This document shows positions 9,552 to 16,197 of a stretch of DNA of 64,000 bases, piece after piece (the first letter of the stretch is position 1; the number at the start of each line of letters is the position of its first letter). The DNA lies in the NCBI RefSeq assembly GCF_035581365.1, contig NZ_CP141590.1, forward strand, positions 3,096,001 to 3,160,000, given 5' to 3'. The translations under genes were made by a program, and so were the position numbers. The notes below the pieces were generated by a model, which saw nothing but the letters and a program-made list of their open reading frames with translations, was not told the DNA's origin and ran no database searches. Origin of the DNA: Tsuneonella sp. CC-YZS046. Its GTDB lineage: Bacteria > Pseudomonadota > Alphaproteobacteria > Sphingomonadales > Sphingomonadaceae.

Positions 9552-10601
9552 CTAGTCGAAAGTGACCACCGCGCGCCCGCGCAATTGCCCCGCCCGCAAT
9601 TTGGCGAAGCCCGCTTCGAGATCGTCGAAGGCGAAGCGCTCCAGGTCGATGACCAGCTTGCCTTGCGCGGCAAGGTTGCAGACCTCGCGCAGGTCGGCGC
9701 GGCTGCTGCCCAGCGAGACCGCGAATTCGCAGGTGGTCGCCATGCTGCCCCAGCCGACGTTGAGCGAGCCGCCCTCCATGCCGACCAGCACGATCCGCCC
9801 GTGCGGGCGCGAGATGGCGGAGGCCAGCGCCAGCGTCGCATCGGTGCCCACGATGTCGATGATCGCATCGGCCCCGCGCCCGCCGGTCAGGTCCATGATG
9901 GTTTCGGCCGTCCGCTCGTCGGAAGCGATGCAATGATCGGCGCCATAGCGCTTGCCGTCCTCGAGCCGCCCCGGCGTGCGATCGACCCCGAACACGGTGG
10001 CGGGCGAGAGCAGCTTGAGGAACTGGACGGCATAGGCGCCGAGGCCGCCCAGCCCGATCACCACGGCGACGGTGCCGGGATAGAGCCGGTCCAGCACGGT
10101 CTTGACCGCATGATAGGAGGTGACCCCGGCATCGGTCAGCGGCGCGACCTGCACCGGGTCGAGCGCGCCCAGGGCGACCAGCTCATGCCGGGGCACCACC
10201 AGGAACTCCGCCAGCCCGCCGTCGAAGCCCACTCCGCGGGTCATGCCGATCGCGCCGCGCGCGAAGGTGCGGCAGCTCTGCTCGTGCCCGTGATGGCAGA
10301 AATCGCAATAGCCGCAGCTGCGCATGTGATGCACCACCACGCCATCGCCGGGCTTCAGGTCGGTCACGCCCTCGCCCGCCATCTCGACGATGCCGGCGTT
10401 TTCATGGCCGAGCGTGAAGCCCGCCGGCAGCACATCCGCATAGGGCGGCACGCCGGGCCGGGAATCCATGATGTCGAGATCGGACCGGCACAGCCCCGCG
10501 CCGCGCATCCGGATCAGCACTTCTCCGGCGGCGGGGGAAGGCACCGGCACGTCCACGAATTCGGCAGGGCGCCCCCATTCGACGATTCGATAGGCTTTCA
10601 T
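9552..10601 (-). CDS. Zinc-dependent alcohol dehydrogenase (MDR family)
   Basis: A 349-residue medium-chain dehydrogenase that oxidises a secondary or cyclic alcohol with NAD. The catalytic zinc ligands lie in GAGLCRSDLD and LGHENAG. The structural zinc lobe is CGYCDFCHHGHEQSC (four Cys), and the cofactor site is GLGGLGAYAVQF followed by an Asp in FGVDRTPGR, which favours NAD over NADP. The ATG at 10601 is preferred over one 24 bases upstream because GGGAGGAA lies just before it at normal spacing. It is the first gene of the leftward group ADH-LLM-SnoaL-SDR. Confidence 0.88.
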   Translation of the reverse strand: MKAYRIVEWGRPAEFVDVPVPSPAAGEVLIRMRGAGLCRSDLDIMDSRPGVPPYADVLPAGFTLGHENAGIVEMAGEGVTDLKPGDGVVVHHMRSCGYCDFCHHGHEQSCRTFARGAIGMTRGVGFDGGLAEFLVVPRHELVALGALDPVQVAPLTDAGVTSYHAVKTVLDRLYPGTVAVVIGLGGLGAYAVQFLKLLSPATVFGVDRTPGRLEDGKRYGADHCIASDERTAETIMDLTGGRGADAIIDIVGTDATLALASAISRPHGRIVLVGMEGGSLNVGWGSMATTCEFAVSLGSSRADLREVCNLAAQGKLVIDLERFAFDDLEAGFAKLRAGQLRGRAVVTFD

Positions 10602-10660
10602 CCGCGTATTCCTCCCGGCTCCCACGCCCTGCCTATGCGGCAGCCGGGGGCCGCCGCCAA

Positions 10661-10672
10661 GACCAAATGGTC
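10661..10672. promoter_or_regulatory. Palindrome in the ADH promoter region
   Basis: GACCA-AA-TGGTC is a perfect inverted repeat 60 bases upstream of the alcohol dehydrogenase start. Read on the minus strand it begins TTGACC, a good -35 hexamer, so a protein bound here would block or control that promoter. Candidate operator only. Confidence 0.3.
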
Positions 10673-10942
10673 AAGGGGATGCCTTTGGCGGAAAGAGTGT
10701 GAAGGATCGGCCGGGGGCGGCGCACGAGCCGGGTTGGATGGGGGAACGGCCCGTGCGCCGCTGGCCGCGTCAACCGGCGTGGAGAAACTGCCGCCGGAGC
10801 GCGGCTATCCTGTCGTGCAGGCGAAGCCGGATCCGCTTGAGCTGCTTCAGTTCCTCCTGCCGGTGCGCTGCCTTGCAGATCGCGGAGGCAGGATACAGCT
10901 TGGAAAGGCGAGTGATCCAATTGAAAACAGTCCATCAATCCG

Positions 10943-10957
10943 ATAGGAAAAATCTAT
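10943..10957. promoter_or_regulatory. ATAG-N7-CTAT (OxyR-type) box before the OxyR-like gene
   Basis: The sequence ATAG, seven bases (gaaaaat), then CTAT lies 20 bases before the start of the LysR/OxyR-like gene, followed at once by another ATAG. This is the half-operator spacing of the classical OxyR consensus (ATAG-N7-CTAT, normally in tandem). Autoregulation is inferred. Confidence 0.5.
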
Positions 10958-10976
10958 CATAGGATGGGGATGGAAA

Positions 10977-11888
10977 ATGCCGAGCCTGCGTCAGCTCGAA
11001 TATCTGGTGGCCCTTGAGGACACGAAACATTTCGGGCGCGCCGCCGGCTCGGTCAATGTGTCCCAGCCCACCCTCAGCCAGCAGTTGAAGAGCCTTGAGG
11101 TGCGTCTGGGTGTCGTTCTGGTCGAGCGCGGCGAAAGCCCGGCGCAGCTTACCCCCGTCGGGCGGGAGATCGCGTCGCGCGCGCGGCGCGTGCTGATGCA
11201 GGTGGACGATATCCGCGCGCTCGCGCGGCGGAGCGTGTCCGGCCTGGCCGGAACGATTCGCTTCGGGGTCACACCCACCCTCGGCCCCTATCTGATCCCC
11301 GCGGTGATCGCCCAGCTCCACCGCGCCTATCCCGACATGCGCCTCTATATCCGCGAAGGCATTCCCGACGACCAGATCGCCGAGCTGCGGCGCGGGGCGC
11401 TGGACATGATGCTGATTCCCCTGCCGGTGGGCGGCTCCGATCTCCATGTCGAACCCCTGTTCCGCGAGCCGCTCCACCTCGTGGCCGCTTCGGACGATCC
11501 GCTTTGCGCCAGGCCGCTGCTGCGCCGTGGCGATCTTGCCGGACGGCAGGTGCTCAGCCTCGATCCGCGCCATCATTTCCACAGCCAGGCCGAGGAAATC
11601 TGCGGCGAACTCAACGCGGAGCTGCTGCGCGACTATGAAGGCACCAGCCTCGACAGCCTGCGCCAGATGGCGGGATCGGGCCTGGGTCTCGCGATCCTGC
11701 CCGAGCTCTATCTTCGCTCCGAAGCGGGCGGTGAGGACATGGTGCGCCGCCTAGCCATCGCCGACTGGTCGGCAAGCCGCTCGATCGCGGCGATCTGGCG
11801 CGAAGGCGTGGCCTATTCCGACAGCTATCGGCTGGTCGCGGAGGCGATCGCGCGGGAAGCGCGGGCGATCATGCGGAAGGCGCTATAG
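10977..11888 (+). CDS. LysR-family regulator, OxyR-like, lacking the peroxidatic cysteine
   Basis: A 303-residue LysR-type regulator closest in look to OxyR. The N-terminal winged helix (residues 1-60) includes HFGRAAGSVNVSQPTLSQQLKSLE, and the C-terminal part is the effector domain with GTSLDSLRQMAGSGLGLAILP, which parallels the end of OxyR. In E. coli OxyR the redox pair lies in a segment DGHC...C. Here the matching segment is PRHHFHSQAEEIC, so the resolving Cys position is kept but the peroxidatic Cys is His. Peroxide sensing by disulfide formation is therefore unlikely. Candidate OxyR-type boxes lie before this gene and before the next one. Confidence 0.85.
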   Translation: MPSLRQLEYLVALEDTKHFGRAAGSVNVSQPTLSQQLKSLEVRLGVVLVERGESPAQLTPVGREIASRARRVLMQVDDIRALARRSVSGLAGTIRFGVTPTLGPYLIPAVIAQLHRAYPDMRLYIREGIPDDQIAELRRGALDMMLIPLPVGGSDLHVEPLFREPLHLVAASDDPLCARPLLRRGDLAGRQVLSLDPRHHFHSQAEEICGELNAELLRDYEGTSLDSLRQMAGSGLGLAILPELYLRSEAGGEDMVRRLAIADWSASRSIAAIWREGVAYSDSYRLVAEAIAREARAIMRKAL

Positions 11889-11894
11889 ATCGCC

Positions 11895-11909
11895 ATAGAT
11901 AAAAGCTAT
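11895..11909. promoter_or_regulatory. ATAG-N7-CTAT (OxyR-type) box before the Bax-inhibitor gene
   Basis: ATAG-ataaaag-CTAT fits the OxyR half-operator ATAGnTnnnAnCTAT at every fixed position. Another CTAT lies at 11883-11886, overlapping the end of the regulator gene. The box is about 100 bases upstream of the Bax-inhibitor-1 start, suggesting control by the adjacent OxyR-like protein. Confidence 0.55.
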
Positions 11910-12010
11910 TGAAATTACCCCTTCCTTTCTATCAGACCTTTCTTCTCCGTTAATCCGGAAAGGAATAGATTCGCGCCCAATCGCATTGTTCTCGAAAGGT
12001 GGTTCTTACG

Positions 12011-12739
12011 ATGGCCGATCAGGGTTGGAGCAACGTGCCGGGCGCGGGTGCCGCCAGGCCGGCCGGGGTCGCGTTCGACGCCGGTCTTCGCCAGCATATG
12101 CTGGGCATCTATCGCAATATGGGCCTGGCCCTGCTGGTCAGCGCTGCCGTGGCGTGGATCGTCGCGTCTACTCCGGCGATCTACCAGCCGATCTTCGGCA
12201 CTCCGCTCAAATGGGTGGCGATCTTCGCGCCGCTCGCCTTCGTGCTCTTCTTCAGCTTCCGCTTCGAGAAGATGACCCTGTCCGGCGCGCGCACCGCGCT
12301 GTTCGCATTCGCAGCGCTGATGGGCATATCGCTGGCCAGCGTGCTGCTGGTGTTCACGGGCGCAAGCATCGCCACGACTTTCCTGGTCGCGGCGGTGACC
12401 TTCCTGTCGATGAGCCTGTGGGGCTATACCACCAGGGCCGATCTCACGCGCTTCGGCTCGTTCCTGTTCATGGGCCTGATCGGCGTGGTGCTGGCCAGCG
12501 TGATCAACCTCTTCCTGCAGTCCGGCGCGCTGCAGCTGGTGGTGTCGATCATCGGCGTGGTGGTGTTCACCGGCCTGACCGCCTGGGACACGCAGCGGGC
12601 CAAGGCGGATTACATCGCCCATGGCGCCAGCCAGCAGGCCGAGAAGCTAGCGGTGATGAGCGCGCTGTCGCTCTACCTCAACTTCGTGAACCTGTTCCAA
12701 TTGCTGCTGCACTTCACCGGGGTCCAGCGCGAGGGCTGA
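12011..12739 (+). CDS. Bax inhibitor-1 / YccA family membrane protein
   Basis: A 242-residue inner-membrane protein with about seven hydrophobic helices, of the Bax inhibitor-1 (TMBIM/YccA) family. Bacterial members are linked to calcium leak and to control of membrane protein degradation. The N terminus GLRQHMLGIYRNMGLALLVS and the C-terminal TAWDTQRAKADY, LYLNFVNLFQLLLHF are typical for alphaproteobacterial members. The ATG at 12011 has GAAAGGTGG upstream at good spacing and is preferred to a GTG 12 bases earlier. It follows the OxyR-like gene, and the box at 11895 suggests stress-linked control. Confidence 0.88.
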   Translation: MADQGWSNVPGAGAARPAGVAFDAGLRQHMLGIYRNMGLALLVSAAVAWIVASTPAIYQPIFGTPLKWVAIFAPLAFVLFFSFRFEKMTLSGARTALFAFAALMGISLASVLLVFTGASIATTFLVAAVTFLSMSLWGYTTRADLTRFGSFLFMGLIGVVLASVINLFLQSGALQLVVSIIGVVVFTGLTAWDTQRAKADYIAHGASQQAEKLAVMSALSLYLNFVNLFQLLLHFTGVQREG

Positions 12740-12761
12740 CTTTCTGACTGACGGGCTGAAC

Positions 12762-12793
12762 GGGGCCGTCGCGGCGCAGGCCGGGGCGGCCCC
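12762..12793. terminator. Hairpin between convergent Bax-inhibitor and epoxide hydrolase genes
   Basis: A perfect 7-bp stem, GGGGCCG (12762-12768) with CGGCCCC (12787-12793), lies in the 67-base convergent gap. No strong T-run is present. Probably acts on both strands. Confidence 0.45.
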
Positions 12794-12806
12794 TTCCGCT
12801 TGCCCG

Positions 12807-13946
12807 CTATCGAATGGACAGGAAGGCCTTGCGCAGCTCGCCCACGAACAGTTCCGGCTGTTCGAAGGCGGCGAAATGGCCGCCCTTGTCCAGCTCGTTC
12901 CAGTAGATCAGATTATGCATGCAGCGCTCCGCCCAGCTTCTCGGCGCGGCGTAGATGTCCTTGGGAAAAACGCTGCAGGCGGTGGGGATGTGCAATTCGG
13001 CGGCGCCGAAGCCGCCATGAAAACTCTCCCAATAGAGCCGCGCGGACGAGGTGCCGGTATTGGGCAGCCAGTACAGCATGATATTGTCCAGCATCTTGTC
13101 ATAGCTCAGCGCATTGAGCGGGTCGCCGCTGCAATCCGCCCAGCTCCAGAACTTCTCGTAGATCCAGGCAGCCTGGCCCGCCGGAGAATCCGCCAACCCG
13201 TAGCCCAGCGTCTGTGGGCGGCTGGCTTGCTGGTCGGAATAGCCGCCATCCCAGCGCGCGTAATAGGCCATGGCTTCCAGCATCGCCAGCTCGGCCGGGC
13301 TGGCATCGTCATAAGGGCCTTCCGGCAGGACGATCGGCATGTTGACATGGATCGCGGCCAGCCCTTCCGGCCGCTGCATGCCCATGGCCGTGGTGACCGC
13401 CGCGCCCCAGTCCCCGCCTTGCGCCACATAGCGGTTATAGCCGAGCCGGGTCATCAATATGTGCCAGGCCTTGGCGATGCGCTGGACTTTCCAGCCCGTT
13501 TCCTTCGGCTTGCCCGAAAAGCCGTAGCCGGGCAGCGAGGGGATCACGAGATGGAACGCATCGGCCGGATTGCCGCCATGGGCCGCCGGGTCACTGAGCG
13601 GCCCGATGCATTTCATGAATTCGATCACCGAGCCGGGCCAGCCATGGGTCAGGATCAGCGGCAGCGCATCGGGGTTGGGCGAGCGGACATGCAGGAAGTG
13701 GATATCGAGCCCGTCGATCTCGGTCAGGAACTGCGGATACCGATTGAGCGCGGCCTCGCAGCGGCGCCAGTCGTAGCGGTTGCGCCAGTGATCGACCAGC
13801 TTGCGCGCTTCGGCCAGGGGGACGCCCTGGCTCCAGTCCCGCACGGTTTCGGCTTCCGGCCATCGCGTCAGGTCGAGCCGCCGGCGCAGATCCTCGAGCT
13901 GCTCCTCGGCGATATCGATGGTGAATGGTCTGATGGCATCCGACAT
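12807..13946 (-). CDS. Epoxide hydrolase (EHN domain, alpha/beta hydrolase)
   Basis: A 379-residue epoxide hydrolase of the microsomal type, which adds water to an epoxide to give a diol. The N-terminal EHN domain begins MSDAIRPFTIDIAEEQLEDL. The hydrolase core has the oxyanion motif HGWPGS, the nucleophile Asp in GGDWGAAVT and the general base His in KGGHFAAFEQPE. The cap-domain region around YAHWD is divergent, with YARWDGGYSDQQ in its place. The ATG at 13946 is used; upstream in-frame ATGs at 13958 and 14012 exist. Like the dehydrogenase cluster on its left, it fits breakdown of cyclic or terpenoid compounds, but it is separated from that cluster by two unrelated genes. Confidence 0.88.
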   Translation of the reverse strand: MSDAIRPFTIDIAEEQLEDLRRRLDLTRWPEAETVRDWSQGVPLAEARKLVDHWRNRYDWRRCEAALNRYPQFLTEIDGLDIHFLHVRSPNPDALPLILTHGWPGSVIEFMKCIGPLSDPAAHGGNPADAFHLVIPSLPGYGFSGKPKETGWKVQRIAKAWHILMTRLGYNRYVAQGGDWGAAVTTAMGMQRPEGLAAIHVNMPIVLPEGPYDDASPAELAMLEAMAYYARWDGGYSDQQASRPQTLGYGLADSPAGQAAWIYEKFWSWADCSGDPLNALSYDKMLDNIMLYWLPNTGTSSARLYWESFHGGFGAAELHIPTACSVFPKDIYAAPRSWAERCMHNLIYWNELDKGGHFAAFEQPELFVGELRKAFLSIR

Positions 13947-14092
13947 GGCTATTGGCATCCCTCTCTTGGACCGTGATGGATAGAAATCCCCGGCGGTCCG
14001 GTCCAGCTTCAACGATCAAGCACTAGCAACACAGGAGCGGGTATCGGTAAAAGGCTGATTTCAGCCCCGCTCGCCGAACCGCGCCGGCAGGC

Positions 14093-14410
14093 TTATCCAG
14101 GCTTGACGGTTTGCAGCACCTCGAATCCCTCGAAGCGCGGATGGCCCAGGTAAAGCGGCTTGTTGTCACCCGCGTTGCGATGCGCGGCGCGGAAGGCGTC
14201 CGAGCGGGTCCAGGCTTCGAAATCCTCGCGCGAGCGCCAGACGGTGTGGGACGAGAACAGCGTATGATCGTCCTGGGTTTCGCCGCGCAGGAGATGGAAT
14301 TCGACGAAGCCGGGCACGCCGTCGAGATGCGTGTCGCGCGACAGCCATACCTGCGCGAAGGCGTCTTCCTCTCCCTTGATGACCTGAAAACGGTTCATGG
14401 CGATGAACAT
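14093..14410 (-). CDS. IsdG/HmoA-type haem-degrading monooxygenase (ABM domain)
   Basis: A 105-residue antibiotic-biosynthesis-monooxygenase-fold protein. The N terminus MFIAMNRFQVIKGEEDAF and the segment PGFVEFHLLRG are typical of the HmoA/IsdG group. The three residues needed for haem breakdown in IsdG (Asn7, Trp67, His77) have counterparts here at Asn6, Trp67 (DFEAWTRS) and His77 (FRAAHRNAG). It should release iron from haem in the cytoplasm. It is divergent from the FecI-type sigma gene, and the Fur-like box at 14542 lies between the two, consistent with iron-starvation expression. Haem cleavage is inferred from residues and context. Confidence 0.8.
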   Translation of the reverse strand: MFIAMNRFQVIKGEEDAFAQVWLSRDTHLDGVPGFVEFHLLRGETQDDHTLFSSHTVWRSREDFEAWTRSDAFRAAHRNAGDNKPLYLGHPRFEGFEVLQTVKPG

Positions 14411-14541
14411 GCGGACTTCTCCCGATCAGCGATTCGTGGGTGCGGACTATAACGGCCCGCATCGCTTCGCCCATAGCTGGAGGTTGAACGGAATGGCATT
14501 GAGCGGCCAGTTCTTCTGCGGAACATTTCACTTCTATGAAC

Positions 14542-14570
14542 TTGCAAATCATTCGCAATATCGGTATACT
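14542..14570 (+). promoter_or_regulatory. Candidate fecI promoter with overlapping Fur-like box
   Basis: TTGCAA (14542-14547) and TATACT (14565-14570) form a -35/-10 pair with an ideal 17-base spacer, 62 bases before the sigma gene start. The 17-base stretch 14542-14558, TTGCAAATCATTCGCAA, is an inverted repeat with one mismatched pair and resembles alphaproteobacterial Fur boxes. Bound Fur would cover the -35 element, so iron repression of the operon is expected. Confidence 0.6.
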
Positions 14571-14631
14571 TTCGGCCAAAGCTGGCTCGTCGATTTCTTC
14601 ACCATGCGCGGGTAGCGGCCGGAGATGTTAA

Positions 14632-15153
14632 GTGCATGCGCTCGTTGCAAAGCAGGATATCGGTTCCCTTTACGCTTCGCATGCAGACTGGCTGAATGAT
14701 TGGCTTCGTCGGCACACGCAATGCCCACAGAAAGCGGCGGATCTGACGCAGGACACTTTCTGCCGGCTGCTGGAGAAGGCCGACCCTGATCCGATCCATG
14801 TGCCGCGCAGTTATCTTGCCACAATCGCACGCCGCCTGATTGTCGATGATGCGCGCCGCGCGCGGGTGGAAAGCGCTTTCCTCGAAGTCCATGCACTGCT
14901 CGCGGAGGGCGCGCGTCAGCCGGGGCCGGATCAGATCGCCGAAGCCGTCAACGAACTCATGGCGGTCACGCGGGCGCTCGACGCCTTGCCGGAGCGAGTC
15001 CGTCGCGCCTATCTGCGCTCGCGCCTCGATGGCTGCAGCCATGCCGAGATCGCGAATGAACTTGGCGTTTCGAAAAGCATGGTGAAGCAATATGTCGCGA
15101 GGGCATATGCGCATTGCTATGCCGCAGCTTATGGAGCGCCCCATCCCGACTGA
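14632..15153 (+). CDS. FecI-type ECF sigma factor
   Basis: A 173-residue extracytoplasmic-function sigma factor of the FecI (iron) group. Region 2 is seen in AADLTQDTFCRLLE and PRSYLATIARRLIVDDAR, and region 4 (helix-turn-helix) in CSHAEIANELGVSKSMVKQYVARAY, the usual FecI signature. The start is the GTG at 14632, because GGAG lies 7 bases upstream. It overlaps the FecR gene. In the FecIRA scheme this sigma factor is released by FecR when the outer-membrane receptor binds its ferric ligand, and then drives transcription of the receptor gene downstream. Confidence 0.9.
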   Translation: MHALVAKQDIGSLYASHADWLNDWLRRHTQCPQKAADLTQDTFCRLLEKADPDPIHVPRSYLATIARRLIVDDARRARVESAFLEVHALLAEGARQPGPDQIAEAVNELMAVTRALDALPERVRRAYLRSRLDGCSHAEIANELGVSKSMVKQYVARAYAHCYAAAYGAPHPD

Positions 15154-16120
15154 TTCCGCCGTGGCCGCTGAGCCGACACCGGACGTCATCGAACGCGCGG
15201 CGGAATGGATGTCCCATCTCGAATCCGGGGATGCGGACGATATGGATATTGCGGCTTTCGAGCAGTGGAAGGCTGCCCACCCCTCTCACGCGGTCGCGAT
15301 CGAGCGCATGGGCGGTCTGGAAGACCGGCTTCGCAACGGATCGCCTGCATCGCAAGAGGCCCTGCGGCGCCTCTATCTCGGGCCGCGCAAGCGCATGGGC
15401 GGCGCAGTGCTCATCGTCGCGCTGCTTGCCGGCGCGGGCTGGTTCGCGTCGCGCTTGCCGGAAGTTCAGCTTTATTTCGCCGATGAGCGCACCATCGCAG
15501 GCGAGATGCGCGATATTTCGCTTCCCGACGGCAGCCGGATCGTTCTCGCAAGCGAAAGCGCGGCGGATTTCGATATGACGAAGGGACGCGGGCTGGTGCG
15601 CCTGCTGCGCGGCGAACTGCTGGCGGAAGTCGCCAAGGGTCAGGCAAGGGTGTTCCTGGTCGAGACGGAGGACGGAATGGCCGAGGTGCTGGGGACGGCT
15701 TTCACGGTGCGCAAGGAGAATCATTCGACGGCGGTCGCGGTCATCAGCTCGCAGGTGCGCGCCTGCCCTGCTCCACCCGATCCGGCAAAATGCATCATTC
15801 TCTCTCCGGGCGAGCGGGCGCGCATTGCCGACGGTGCCGTCACGCGCCTTTCCAATGTCGATCCCGGCAATGTGGCGGCCTGGGCCGAAGGCTGGCTGCC
15901 AGCCGAAGAAACGCCGCTGGCGCATGTTCTCGACGAGCTGAACCGCTGGCGCAAGGACCCGATCCGCTTCGATCGTCAGGATCTCGCGGATATTCGCGTG
16001 TCGGGCATCTTCCCGCTTCGGGACACCGACAGCGCGCTGGCCAATCTGGCGCGTTCCCAGCCGATCACGATCGACCGCCACGATCCGGTTTCTCCTTTGG
16101 TGCGGCGAAATCCGAATTAA
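15107..16120 (+). CDS. FecR-type anti-sigma / sigma regulator
   Basis: A FecR-family membrane regulator that carries the receptor signal to the sigma factor. The N-terminal cytoplasmic DUF4880 domain (ERAAEWMSHLESG, AAFEQWKAAHPSHAVAIERM) is followed by a single membrane helix (GGAVLIVALLAGAGWFASRL). The periplasmic FecR domain has ISLPDGSRIVLASESAADF and LLRGELLAEVAKG. The C terminus GIFPLRDTDSALANLARSQPI is the part that usually meets the receptor STN domain. The ATG at 15107 is preferred for the GAGG just upstream; starts at 15092 and 15131 are possible. It overlaps the sigma gene, so the two are coupled. Confidence 0.9.
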   Translation: MRIAMPQLMERPIPTDSAVAAEPTPDVIERAAEWMSHLESGDADDMDIAAFEQWKAAHPSHAVAIERMGGLEDRLRNGSPASQEALRRLYLGPRKRMGGAVLIVALLAGAGWFASRLPEVQLYFADERTIAGEMRDISLPDGSRIVLASESAADFDMTKGRGLVRLLRGELLAEVAKGQARVFLVETEDGMAEVLGTAFTVRKENHSTAVAVISSQVRACPAPPDPAKCIILSPGERARIADGAVTRLSNVDPGNVAAWAEGWLPAEETPLAHVLDELNRWRKDPIRFDRQDLADIRVSGIFPLRDTDSALANLARSQPITIDRHDPVSPLVRRNPN

Positions 16121-16197
16121 ATTTGGTGGCCTCGCTGTCCCGCCGGAGATCTCGCTCGTCCCCCTTATGAAAGCATCATCGACAGGGGGTTTGTTTA

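Noticed and set aside
16121-16197. A FecI-type promoter before the TonB receptor
   Set aside because: The 77-base gap must hold or follow one if the FecIRA scheme applies, but I could not pick -35/-10 elements with confidence.
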